In this document: positions 15,932-24,856 of the stretch, piece by piece
Numbering within the stretch: position 1 is the stretch's first letter
Layout of the letters: each line of letters begins with the position of its first letter
Origin: DATBFG01 sp036558645
Lineage (GTDB): Bacteria > Acidobacteriota > Terriglobia > Terriglobales > Acidobacteriaceae
Assembly (NCBI GenBank): GCA_036558645.1
Contig: DATBFG010000002.1
Coordinates: forward strand, 5,578 to 69,577
Length of the DNA: 64,000 nt
Reading direction: 5' to 3'
Made by a program: the position numbers and the translations under genes
Notes under the pieces: model-generated
Told to the model about the DNA's origin: nothing
The model's input: the letters and a program-made list of their open reading frames with translations, nothing else
Databases searched by the model: none

Positions 15932-16294
15932 ATGCAATCGCCGAATGTGGTCGTCCTTCAAAATGATTCAGCTGTCGCTGAATCCCTTCTGAATTCCCTC
16001 AAAGCTTCTTTTCGTTATGTACAGAGTACGCGTTCCCTGAGCGACTTGCGTGCCTGGATTGCTCGCAATCGTGCAGAGGTGGTCGTCCTTGACATGGAGG
16101 CAGCCTCGCTGGCGGAAATTTCCCAACTTTCACACGAATTTCCTAAGGCGCGCATCGTGTGTACACATCGCATAGCGGACGAGCAGATGTGGACTGCTGC
16201 GCTGAATGCAGGAGCTGCGGACGTATGCCCGTCTTCCGATACACGAGGAATTTTGTCCGCCGTCATGCGAGTGCGCGCTGCCGCCGCGGCATAG
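15932..16294 (+). CDS. Degenerate response-regulator receiver domain protein
   Basis: A 120-residue stand-alone domain with the alternating strand/helix layout of a CheY-type receiver. The central aspartate is present (VVVLDMEA), but the acidic pair at the N-terminus is replaced (VVLQNDSAV) and the usual Lys-Pro after the fifth strand reads CPSSD. Phosphorylation is therefore doubtful and a pseudo-receiver role is more likely. AGGGG precedes the ATG. It lies between xseB and ispA and is followed by a hairpin at 16316-16341. Confidence 0.6.
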   Translation: MQSPNVVVLQNDSAVAESLLNSLKASFRYVQSTRSLSDLRAWIARNRAEVVVLDMEAASLAEISQLSHEFPKARIVCTHRIADEQMWTAALNAGAADVCPSSDTRGILSAVMRVRAAAAA

Positions 16295-16315
16295 AATCAC
16301 CCCATTCAGTTTGCT

Positions 16316-16341
16316 AAAGGGACGCCATCAAGGCGTCCTTT
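16316..16341 (+). terminator. Hairpin after the receiver-like gene
   Basis: AAAGGGACGCC and GGCGTCCTTT pair around the loop ATCAA with one bulged G, then TCCATTTCT follows. This may separate the receiver-like gene from ispA. Confidence 0.5.
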
Positions 16342-16415
16342 CCATTTCTGGCTTGCCTTCCGACTCCTTGCGGCTCACTCGCGTGCTTTTTCTGTTCTCG
16401 TTATACTCAAACGCC

Positions 16416-17297
16416 ATGCTCAAGGAGACACTGGAAGAGGGACGACTGGCTACCGACACAGCCCTGGAGCGAGCACTGCCTACACAGTCGCAACCTCCCA
16501 CCTCGATTCACAGCGCCATGCGTCACAGCGTATTCGCGGGTGGAAAGCGATTGCGTCCAATTCTCTGCCGCGAGTCGGCACGTGTCGTTGCAGAACGGCT
16601 TCCCGATGGCATAGATGATCTTGGCGCCGCACTTGAGCTCTTGCATACGTACTCCCTTATCCACGATGATCTGCCTGCCTTGGATAACGATGATCTGCGC
16701 CGCGGGCGGCCTACCTGTCACAAAGTATTCGGCGAGGCCATTGCCATCCTGGCAGGAGACGCCCTGCAGACCCGTGCATACGAGGTGCTCGCAGAGCTGT
16801 GTTGTCCGGCGGAGGCACGCGTTAGGATCATTCAGGAAATCGCGCATGGTACTGGAACCGTCGACGGAATGATTGGAGGTCAGGTCGTGGATCTGGAGTC
16901 AGAACACACGAAACCCGACCTTAAGGTACTCGAATACATTCACCGCGCGAAGACAGCGGCCCTGATTTGTGCCAGTACCGTAAGCGGGGGCCTCTACGCT
17001 GGAGGAGACAGCGACGAGATTGCAGCACTGCGATTGTACGGGCAATCGATTGGTCTGGCTTTCCAGATAGTGGACGATGTGCTCGACGTAACTCAGACCT
17101 CTGAGCAGTTGGGCAAGACCGCAGGTAAGGACGCGGCTGTAGAAAAGGTGACCTATCCCGCTCTCTTTGGAGTGGAAGAGTCTTTGAAACGAGCCGATGC
17201 TCTTGTGGAAACCGCTGTTACATCTTTGAAACGCTTTGGGGAAAGGGCGCAAACGCTGAAGGCTGTGGCGCAGTTTTTGGTGGAACGAAAAGCATAG
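16416..17297 (+). CDS. ispA: Polyprenyl diphosphate synthase (farnesyl diphosphate synthase type)
   Basis: About 293 residues, the usual IspA length. It carries the first aspartate-rich motif in HDDLPALDNDD, the substrate segment GGKRLRPIL, and the second aspartate-rich motif in QIVDDVLDVT. The chain-length region before the first motif (LLHTYSLIHDD) and the two-residue insertion in the motif are those of bacterial farnesyl/geranylgeranyl synthases. It condenses isopentenyl diphosphate with allylic diphosphates in the cytoplasm. The ATG at 16416 starts MLKETLEEG; a longer open frame from 16206 overlaps the upstream gene and is not used. A TATACT sequence at 16402 could be a -10 box. Confidence 0.92.
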   Translation: MLKETLEEGRLATDTALERALPTQSQPPTSIHSAMRHSVFAGGKRLRPILCRESARVVAERLPDGIDDLGAALELLHTYSLIHDDLPALDNDDLRRGRPTCHKVFGEAIAILAGDALQTRAYEVLAELCCPAEARVRIIQEIAHGTGTVDGMIGGQVVDLESEHTKPDLKVLEYIHRAKTAALICASTVSGGLYAGGDSDEIAALRLYGQSIGLAFQIVDDVLDVTQTSEQLGKTAGKDAAVEKVTYPALFGVEESLKRADALVETAVTSLKRFGERAQTLKAVAQFLVERKA

Positions 17298-17311
17298 CAA
17301 GTACAACTGAG

Positions 17312-18070
17312 ATGGAAACCAACCTAGATATCCTGGCGATTGCTGCGCATCGTGACGATGTCGAACAAACTTGCGGTGGCACGCTTCTCAAAATGGCGCA
17401 GCGTGGGCAGCGTACCGGCATCCTTGACCTCACGCGAGGAGAACTCGGAACTCGCGGCAGCGCTGAGGATCGTGCTCGCGAAGCGGAAGATGCCGCACGA
17501 ATTCTTCGAGTCAGCTGGCGGTACGCTCTCGACATTCAGGATGGCCGCGTCGAAAACACGTGGCAGAACCGGCTCAAGATTGTGCGCGTCATTCGCGAGC
17601 AGCGTCCTCGTGTAGTCATTCTTCCCTACTGGAAGGGTAGGCACCCGGATCACTACACCGCATCGACCCTCGGATATGAGTCGTGTTTTCTGGCTGGACT
17701 CACCAAGTTGGAGCACCAATCTGACTCCGAACAAGACAAAGGCGGGCCACCGCTCCGGAGTCTTCCGCCCCATCGTCCCTTCAAAATCGTCTATGCAACC
17801 TTGTACTACGACGTGCGACCCACCTTTGTGGTGGATATCACAGAGCAATTTGAAGCGCGCTTTCAATCCCTGATGGCTTACAAGACGCAATTCAGCGATC
17901 AGGAAGCCGGCAAAGACATCTTTCCCGCACAAGCGGAGATACGGGCGCGAGTTGAGGCGATGGCCCGCTTCTATGGCATGCTGGGCGGGGTCATGCTTGC
18001 CGAGCCGTTCCTGCAAAAAGAGGTCGGACTGGTTGAAGACCTCACCTCCCTTCCCGTCAAGTCTATTTGA
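17312..18070 (+). CDS. bshB1: PIG-L family deacetylase, BshB1-like (bacillithiol biosynthesis)
   Basis: A 252-residue LmbE/PIG-L zinc deacetylase. The zinc motif is AHRDDVEQTCGGT (usually AHPDD; the His and Asp ligands remain), with ARRILRVSWRYALDIQDG-type second strand and the third ligand in GRHPDHYTAS. Similarity in layout to BshB1, which removes acetyl from N-acetylglucosaminyl-malate in bacillithiol synthesis, is good, including the YYDVRPTFVVDIT segment. It follows ispA by 14 bases. bshA and bshC are not in the window, so the pathway assignment rests on the family alone. Confidence 0.8.
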   Translation: METNLDILAIAAHRDDVEQTCGGTLLKMAQRGQRTGILDLTRGELGTRGSAEDRAREAEDAARILRVSWRYALDIQDGRVENTWQNRLKIVRVIREQRPRVVILPYWKGRHPDHYTASTLGYESCFLAGLTKLEHQSDSEQDKGGPPLRSLPPHRPFKIVYATLYYDVRPTFVVDITEQFEARFQSLMAYKTQFSDQEAGKDIFPAQAEIRARVEAMARFYGMLGGVMLAEPFLQKEVGLVEDLTSLPVKSI

Positions 18071-18221
18071 CCCTAAAGTCACAGAATCTCCACGTCTTAC
18101 CGAATCGTGTCCGAGGTGAGCCGAATCGCAACTCGACGGCAATATTGAAGGATCCTCTTGCTCTCGTCAGGACTGCCGTATTATGCGCAGCTCAGGCCTC
18201 CGGTACACTATGGGAATCGCT

Positions 18222-20156
18222 ATGACGAAGATCCTGGAACACACCTCGGCCCCGGTTCGACATGATGTGAGCCTCCTAACTGAGCAGGACCTCCACCTAT
18301 TCAATGAAGGTACGCACTACCGGATTTATGACAAGCTGGGGGCACATGTGGTTCGCTCCGCTGATGAAACCGGAACTGTCTTCGGGGTATGGGCGCCGAA
18401 CGCGCGCGAAGTTTCGGTCATAGGAAATTTCAACGGTTGGAACCCGCAAACTCATCAGTTGCAACCACGGGGAAGCTCAGGAATCTGGGAAGGCTTTATT
18501 CCCGGCGTTGGCAAAGGATCGTTGTACAAGTACCACATCCGGTCGCAGCATCACGGCCACGTAGGTGATAAAGCAGATCCCATCGGATTCCTGCAGGAGA
18601 AGCCACCACGAACCGCGTCCTGCGTATGGGAGCTCGATTACAAGTGGGGAGATCAGGATTGGATACAGCAACGCGCGAAGCGCAATTCCATACATGCGCC
18701 GGTTTCAATTTATGAGGTCCACCTCGGATCATGGATGCGTGTCCCCGAAGAGCATAACCGGCCGCTTCATTATCGTGAGGTGGCGGCTCGCCTTGCAGAT
18801 TATATGGAGCGCATGCACTTCACGCATGTGGAGTTTCTGCCGGTGATGGAGCACCCGTTTTATGGGTCATGGGGATATCAGACGACGGGATACTTCGCGC
18901 CCACCTCACGTTACGGGACGCCGCAAGATTTCATGTACCTGGTGGATTATCTTCATCAGCGCGGGTTTGGTGTGGTTCTTGACTGGGTACCGTCGCACTT
19001 TCCTTCCGACGCTCACGGACTGGCTTATTTTGACGGGACACACCTGTACGAGCATGCCGATACCCGCAAGGGATTTCATCCTGATTGGAAGACGCACATC
19101 TTTAACTACGGACGGACCGAAGTGCGCAGTTTTCTGCTCTCGAGCGCTATGTTCTGGCTCGATCAATTTCATGCCGACGGGCTAAGAGTAGATGCCGTTG
19201 CCTCGATGCTTTATCTGGACTATTCGCGCAAGCACGGAGAGTGGATTCCGAATGAACACGGTGGGCGCGAAAACCTGGAGGCTATCAGCTTTCTGCGCCA
19301 GTTCAATCTCGAAGCTTACAAAGAGCATCCGGACATCCAAACCTATGCGGAAGAATCTACGGCGTGGCCGATGGTTTCAAGGCCTGTGTACGTGGGGGGT
19401 CTAGGCTTCGGAATGAAATGGGATATGGGGTGGATGCACGATACCTTGTCGTATTTTGCACATGATCCGATCCACCGGAAGTATCACCATAACCAACTCA
19501 CGTTCCGCATGCTGTACGGTTTCACCGAGAACTTCGTTCTGCCGCTCTCGCACGATGAGGTGGTTTACGGCAAGCGTTCAATGATCAACAAAATGCCGGG
19601 GGATGAGTGGCAGAAATTCGCCAACCTCCGCCTGTTGTATGCATACATGTTTGGCCAGTCAGGCAAGAAGTTGTTGTTTATGGGAGGAGAGATCGGACAA
19701 TACAACGAGTGGTCGCATGATCGCAGTCTGGATTGGCACGTTTTGGGACATCCGCCAAATCATGGATTACAGACCTGGGTGGCGGAACTAAACCGCACTT
19801 ATCGCGATCTCTCTGCAATGCACGAGTTGGATGAAGAGCAGGCGGGTTTTGAGTGGATCGATTGCAACGACAACACCATGAGCGTGCTGGCTTGGCTGCG
19901 CAAAGGCAAGGCTACGCGGGACAGAGTGTTGATCATCTGCAATTTCACTCCAGTCCCGCGGCAGATGTATCAGGTGGGAGTGCCGTTTGGCGGCTACTGG
20001 AAAGAAGTCCTGAATAGCGATGCAAAAGAATATGGCGGCAGCGGGATGGGCAATATGGGTGGAGCCCATGCACGCGAACATTCCGTCCATGGGCGCCCAC
20101 ATTCATTGACGCTGGTCTTGCCGCCACTGGGTGCTTTGTTCCTGAAGCCCGAGTAG
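18222..20156 (+). CDS. glgB: 1,4-alpha-glucan branching enzyme
   Basis: About 644 residues, matching GlgB. An N-terminal carbohydrate module (VFGVWAPNAREVSVIGNFNGW) precedes a GH13 barrel with the catalytic nucleophile region DGLRVDAVASMLYLDY, the acid Glu in QTYAEESTAWP and the late HDEVVYGK. It makes alpha-1,6 branches in glycogen. I use the ATG at 18222 because GGGA lies 6 bases before it; ATGs at 18183 and 18210 are in frame. No other glycogen genes are nearby. Confidence 0.93.
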   Translation: MTKILEHTSAPVRHDVSLLTEQDLHLFNEGTHYRIYDKLGAHVVRSADETGTVFGVWAPNAREVSVIGNFNGWNPQTHQLQPRGSSGIWEGFIPGVGKGSLYKYHIRSQHHGHVGDKADPIGFLQEKPPRTASCVWELDYKWGDQDWIQQRAKRNSIHAPVSIYEVHLGSWMRVPEEHNRPLHYREVAARLADYMERMHFTHVEFLPVMEHPFYGSWGYQTTGYFAPTSRYGTPQDFMYLVDYLHQRGFGVVLDWVPSHFPSDAHGLAYFDGTHLYEHADTRKGFHPDWKTHIFNYGRTEVRSFLLSSAMFWLDQFHADGLRVDAVASMLYLDYSRKHGEWIPNEHGGRENLEAISFLRQFNLEAYKEHPDIQTYAEESTAWPMVSRPVYVGGLGFGMKWDMGWMHDTLSYFAHDPIHRKYHHNQLTFRMLYGFTENFVLPLSHDEVVYGKRSMINKMPGDEWQKFANLRLLYAYMFGQSGKKLLFMGGEIGQYNEWSHDRSLDWHVLGHPPNHGLQTWVAELNRTYRDLSAMHELDEEQAGFEWIDCNDNTMSVLAWLRKGKATRDRVLIICNFTPVPRQMYQVGVPFGGYWKEVLNSDAKEYGGSGMGNMGGAHAREHSVHGRPHSLTLVLPPLGALFLKPE

Positions 20157-20176
20157 AACCAAAATGACCGACAGTC

Positions 20177-20632
20177 TTATCTCGCCAGTCTAGAGAGCAA
20201 GAACGCGACCATGGTGACGGCCGCCAACGCGGATCCCAGCGGCAAAAGAGCAGGCCGCCAGCCCGGTTGCGACTGTACACGAACCATTAGCTCTTCAATC
20301 GCCTCCGCGATCTCGTGAATCGAAGCTCCCTTCGTGAGGCTCCCATCTACCGGCGGGTCGTCCATTTGTGGCGCGTTGCCCGCAATCATCAAGATCGGCA
20401 ACTTAGGATTACCCTGTTTCAGCTGCGAGGCCAATTCATAGCCGTTCATGCCGGGCATCTCGTAGTCGGTGATCACTGCAGCGATGTCATTGCTCCTGAC
20501 ACGGGAAATGCGCAACGCTTCCTGACCGCTGGCGGCCAGAAGCACTTGATACCCATGGGTCTTTAAGAATGCGTCGTAAAGATGCCGGATACCGGGGTCG
20601 TCATCTACACATAACACTTTCGGACGGTTCAT
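20177..20632 (-). CDS. Response regulator receiver with C-terminal membrane helix
   Basis: Residues 1-115 form a full receiver domain: the acidic pair in LCVDDDPG, the phospho-acceptor aspartate in ITDYEMPGMNG, the Ser/Thr-position strand ILMIAG and the conserved lysine in SLTKGA. There is no DNA-binding or enzymatic output domain. Instead the chain ends in one hydrophobic helix (about residues 128-147, LLPLGSALAAVTMVAFLL) and LSRLAR, which would tail-anchor the domain to the inner membrane. The kinase partner is not adjacent. It is convergent with glgB. Confidence 0.8.
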   Translation of the reverse strand: MNRPKVLCVDDDPGIRHLYDAFLKTHGYQVLLAASGQEALRISRVRSNDIAAVITDYEMPGMNGYELASQLKQGNPKLPILMIAGNAPQMDDPPVDGSLTKGASIHEIAEAIEELMVRVQSQPGWRPALLPLGSALAAVTMVAFLLSRLAR

Positions 20633-20843
20633 AAACTGCCTACTGAATGAGTTGAATAATTAGATGCCGGCTCTCGCGAAAATCATGAGCGGCCCACGCG
20701 AAGTGACAAAAAATTAACAGCAGGATTTGGGCCAGAGTACAAACTTAATAGATTTCGATTACGAGGAGCAGCAATGCGGGCCACGGCGGTAGTTTCTACC
20801 CACCTGCATCGCAGTTGTTTCTCAGACAATCTGCTTACCGTGG

Positions 20844-22304
20844 CTAGGGTTTCCAAACCCCCGCATCGGTAAGGATCTCGTCCAACTCTGCTTTTTTCAG
20901 GATCTCTCCTACAGCAGCGTGATCGATGTGGGGCGCCAGCGGCTTTTGTGCTTGTGCGACTTGGTACGCGGTAACGGCGACGATTGCTCCATCGGCACGC
21001 AAGAACAAAGGATCGACCTTGTCCAGCGTGTCACTCGACTTGTGGTGCACCTCCATGTAGTGCGACATGTCGACTTCAAGATCGAGGGAAGGAATTCCGT
21101 GCAGCATGAACGGGCCGTGATCTGTGTCGTATGTGGTATCCATGGAGAGGTGGTCACCGCTCAAGTCCTTCAGCGATTCGCTAAGGGGAGCCATCGCCGA
21201 CATCAGATCCTGCCTTCCTTCTACTTTCCATCCCTTGGGATGTCCCGATCCGTTATCGGTATTCAGCACTGCGACGCACTTGTCGAGTTCGGAGGCATGC
21301 ATCTGGGTGTAGGCGTACGAACCGAGCAGGCCCTCCTCTTCCCCACCCCACAGCGCGAAGCGTATGGAACGTCGTGGCTGTTGTCCAAGGCTCGCAATGG
21401 CCCGCGCGGCCTCGAGCACCATCACCGTGCCTGTGCCGTTATCTTGTGCGCCCGTACCGAAGTCCCAAGAATCAAGATGGGCTCCGATCAGGATCCATTC
21501 CTCAGGATGTTCACTGCCTCGGATTTCTGCGATGACGTTGTTTACCTGCGTTGTGCCTGTCGTCTTGTTGTGGAGATCCAGGCTCAGTTTGACAGGGGTT
21601 CCTGGGTTCTCCAGCAGACCGCCAATCAGCTTTGCGTCTTCCATCCCAAGTTGCGCCAAGGGCAAAGGCGTAAGTTCGGCGTGCCATCCCGTGCTGTGCG
21701 CATTGATCACGTTATTCGACTCGCGATCCGGCAAGATCACGGCTAATGCACCTTCCTCCTTAAGAATCGGGTACGACTTGCGCAGTTTGCCCGAAGCCTT
21801 CCGGTAACCCTCTGCATAGATTTTCGCCGTATCCAGAAGAACGATGCGCCCCTTGATTTTGTCGGCAGAGTTCTTGAGCGCTTCGGGTGAAACATCCGAG
21901 ACTTGGATTACTTCGGCTTGCATACCGCCGTCGGGAGTAGACGGTCCCCAACCGATCGATTCCAGGTGCAATGACCTTCGAACCGGGCTAAGTAGCTCTC
22001 CGTGCGCGGACCCGCGCTCCCAACCATTGGCTATATTGAACGACTCAAGTCGGACATTCTGGATTCCGTAGCTGCGAAATCTTTCCGCAGCCCATTCGGC
22101 GGCACGTTGATAAGCAGGCGAACCAGTCAGCCGTCCTCCGAATTGATCCGTCAGCTCTCCCAGCGTCTTCATGGAAGGCCCCAACAAAATCGATGTTGCC
22201 AATCGATTCGTCGCCTGCTGTTCATCTGGTGCAGGTCCGGCGGCACAGCAAAGGCTCACAAGCAGGGCGATAGCAATAACCGAAAGGGTGCGGTTGTTTT
22301 TCAT
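20844..22304 (-). CDS. Exported M28 family aminopeptidase
   Basis: A 486-residue secreted metallopeptidase. It has a signal peptide ending near CCAAGP, a protease-associated (PA) insert between about residues 130 and 250, and the M28 catalytic core: GAHLDSWDFGTGAQDNGTG (first His and bridging Asp), GGEEEGLLGS (catalytic Glu), LNTDNGSGHPKG (Asp) and the last ligand in YDTDHGPFM. It releases N-terminal residues from peptides outside the cytoplasm. GAGGA lies 4 bases before the ATG. Confidence 0.9.
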   Translation of the reverse strand: MKNNRTLSVIAIALLVSLCCAAGPAPDEQQATNRLATSILLGPSMKTLGELTDQFGGRLTGSPAYQRAAEWAAERFRSYGIQNVRLESFNIANGWERGSAHGELLSPVRRSLHLESIGWGPSTPDGGMQAEVIQVSDVSPEALKNSADKIKGRIVLLDTAKIYAEGYRKASGKLRKSYPILKEEGALAVILPDRESNNVINAHSTGWHAELTPLPLAQLGMEDAKLIGGLLENPGTPVKLSLDLHNKTTGTTQVNNVIAEIRGSEHPEEWILIGAHLDSWDFGTGAQDNGTGTVMVLEAARAIASLGQQPRRSIRFALWGGEEEGLLGSYAYTQMHASELDKCVAVLNTDNGSGHPKGWKVEGRQDLMSAMAPLSESLKDLSGDHLSMDTTYDTDHGPFMLHGIPSLDLEVDMSHYMEVHHKSSDTLDKVDPLFLRADGAIVAVTAYQVAQAQKPLAPHIDHAAVGEILKKAELDEILTDAGVWKP

Positions 22305-22490
22305 CGAGTCCTCGAATATGAATTACGAATGCTCAAGCACTATTGATTGTGCAATCGAAGACCAGTTTGAAGCAAGACGGCAACAGACTCACAGCATGTT
22401 CAAACGCGAACACCCCCGAGGGCCTATGGCGCGTATCCCGTTGCTCCAGCTATTTTGCCGCCATGCTAGACTCGCTTTTATTGGCGTCCC

Positions 22491-24815
22491 ATGCGGATTC
22501 TGACCCGCTACATCCTGCGCGAGGTGACTGCAAATGCCTTGATTGGCATGGCGGTATTCACGTTCGTACTGTTCACCCGTGATCTAGGACGCATCCTCGA
22601 ACTGGTGGTACGCAACAGCGCCCCGCTTCCCAGCGTGGCAGAAATCTTCTTCTTCACCGTACCTGTCGCCCTTACCTACACCATACCCATGGGTGTGCTT
22701 ATCGGGATTTTGATCGGCTTAAGCAGACTTGCTGCCGACAGTGAAATCACCGCCATGCGCGCGAGCGGCATCGGCGTCTGGACATTTCTCCGCATCCTTT
22801 CGATCTTCGTTCTAATTGCGTGGGCCTTGGGAATCATCAATGGAGTCTGGATCGCTCCCCGCTCTCAGGCTGCGCTGGGAAGGCTGCAGGACAAGCTCAA
22901 AGCATCGCAGGCATCATTCGAAATTCAACCTCGAGTGTTTTACGAGGGCTTTCCTAATCTTGTCTTGTACGTTCAAGACGTTAAGGGAGCTGAACGTGCC
23001 GCAGTATGGAAGGGGATTTTCATTGCTGACATCAGCACTCCCTCCGCGCCGCGCATTACGCTAGCCCAACAGGGGATCTTGGTCAGCGAAAGTCCCGACA
23101 CTCTGCATCTCCACCTGACCAACGGATCGACGCATGAGAACGTGCCCACAAATCCGGAAGCCTATCAGATCTCTACCTTCCAAGAGACTGACATTCCAAT
23201 CCAGATCCCCCAAGCTGACGAAAAATCTGACCAAGAACCCGCCCCGGTTAGCGAATTGGAAACCGGACAACTGCTCGATCAGTCGGGCAAGGTAAAGAAG
23301 TTCCTTGCGCGCTGGTACCTGATCGAATTTCATCGTCGCCTCGCGTTGCCAACCGCCTGCCTTGTGCTTGCCCTGGTAGGAATTCCGCTAGGACTCTCGT
23401 CGAAGAAGGGCGGGAAGTCTACAGGTTTCGTGCTAACCATTTTGCTGGTGTTTGCGTATTACTCGGTCTCTCTGATAGGGGTCTCGTTGGCTCGGCAAGG
23501 CAAGGTATCGCCGGGTCTTGGCGTCTGGATGGCCGATCTTGTATTTCTGCTCGGAGGCGCCTTCCTGTTATGGAGAGCCGAGCACAAGCCAATCGAGATA
23601 GCTTCGTTTCACTGGAATCCATTTCGTGCGGCAAGAGAAGGCACTGGACGCTTGATGCGCTCCTCGCGTGGTGAAGATGCATTCAAGAAGGCGGCTTCCC
23701 GGCGTCGTGTCTTTAGCGCCCGCTTTCCTCTCCTCCTGGATGACCTGGTGATACGTGACTTCTTTGTCTACCTGGCGATGATTCTCGCGACCTTCATCAT
23801 GTTGCTGCTGGTATTCACCCTATTTGAATTGCTGGGAGACATTCTCAAGAACCAGATTTCACCTCTGATTGTAGGAGCATACCTGCTGAACCTTGCGCCC
23901 TACTTGATTTACAACGTAGCGCCATTGAGCATTCTGCTCTCCGTCTTAATCACTTTCGGCCTGATGCAGCGCAGCAATGAGATTACGGCGATTAAAGCCA
24001 CCGGGATCAGCATCTACCGAATCGTCACGCCGTTGCTCATCGCTTCAGCTTTGCTAGCAGTGGGATTGTTTTTCTTCGACCAGTTTTATCTTCCGTACGC
24101 CAACAAGCGGCAGGACGCACTCCGCAACTTGATCAAGGGCAAACCTGCGCAAACTTATCTGAATCCTGATCGCAAGTGGATTTTTGGCGAGCATTCCAAT
24201 ATCTACTACTATCAGTTCTTCGATTCCGATCGGGACTTGTTCGGCAGCCTTACCGTCTTTCAATTCGACCCCACTACGTTCCAACTTACGCATCGGGTAT
24301 ACGCCGACCGCGCGCATTGGGATGGTGGCCTGAACAAGTGGGTCTGCACCAGAGGTTGGGAGCGCGACCTGCGCGGCACTGCCATTCAGGACTATCGCGT
24401 CTACGATGTTTCCACTTTCCAATCCATCAGCGAAGCACCTGCTTATTTCAAGAAGGAAGTCAAGCAATCGTCGGAGATGAATTACGAGGAACTGCGGCGC
24501 TACATTCACGATCTGCAGCAGAGTGGGTTCGACGTCGTGAGGCTGCGCGTGCAACTGCAGAAGAAGTTCTCATATCCGATCATTGCGCTGGTTATGGCAG
24601 TGCTCGCGGTTCCATTTTCCATGTCTGCGGGCAAGCGCGGCGTTGTTGCAGGGGTTGCGACAGCTGTCGGGATTGCTGTGGTGTATTGGACAATATCCGG
24701 GTTGTTTGAAGCGATGGGGAACATCAGCCAACTCCCGCCCATGCTCGCGGCCTGGTCCCCAGATCTCATTTTCGGTCTGGCGGGCGGCTACATGATTCTC
24801 AAGATACGAACGTGA
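22491..24815 (+). CDS. lptFG: LptF-LptG fused lipopolysaccharide export permease
   Basis: A 774-residue membrane protein that contains two YjgP/YjgQ permease units in tandem. The first begins MRILTRYILREVTANALIG and has DSEITAMRASGIG; the second begins near RDFFVYLAMILATF with SNEITAIKATGIS. Each has the expected six membrane helices with a periplasmic domain between them. LptF and LptG normally are separate subunits that with LptB2 pull lipopolysaccharide from the inner membrane; here one chain supplies both. lptB and lptC are not in the window. Start ATG follows a purine-poor leader; no better start is seen. Confidence 0.88.
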   Translation: MRILTRYILREVTANALIGMAVFTFVLFTRDLGRILELVVRNSAPLPSVAEIFFFTVPVALTYTIPMGVLIGILIGLSRLAADSEITAMRASGIGVWTFLRILSIFVLIAWALGIINGVWIAPRSQAALGRLQDKLKASQASFEIQPRVFYEGFPNLVLYVQDVKGAERAAVWKGIFIADISTPSAPRITLAQQGILVSESPDTLHLHLTNGSTHENVPTNPEAYQISTFQETDIPIQIPQADEKSDQEPAPVSELETGQLLDQSGKVKKFLARWYLIEFHRRLALPTACLVLALVGIPLGLSSKKGGKSTGFVLTILLVFAYYSVSLIGVSLARQGKVSPGLGVWMADLVFLLGGAFLLWRAEHKPIEIASFHWNPFRAAREGTGRLMRSSRGEDAFKKAASRRRVFSARFPLLLDDLVIRDFFVYLAMILATFIMLLLVFTLFELLGDILKNQISPLIVGAYLLNLAPYLIYNVAPLSILLSVLITFGLMQRSNEITAIKATGISIYRIVTPLLIASALLAVGLFFFDQFYLPYANKRQDALRNLIKGKPAQTYLNPDRKWIFGEHSNIYYYQFFDSDRDLFGSLTVFQFDPTTFQLTHRVYADRAHWDGGLNKWVCTRGWERDLRGTAIQDYRVYDVSTFQSISEAPAYFKKEVKQSSEMNYEELRRYIHDLQQSGFDVVRLRVQLQKKFSYPIIALVMAVLAVPFSMSAGKRGVVAGVATAVGIAVVYWTISGLFEAMGNISQLPPMLAAWSPDLIFGLAGGYMILKIRT

Positions 24816-24856
24816 GGGGTGACAGTTCCCCATCGCGTCTCAGAACCTGCCTCACC

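Noticed and set aside
20774..20872. 33-codon ORF with a good GAGGAG ribosome binding site
   Set aside because: It runs into the 3' end of the M28 peptidase gene, the protein has no hydrophobic or conserved character, and nothing else supports it.
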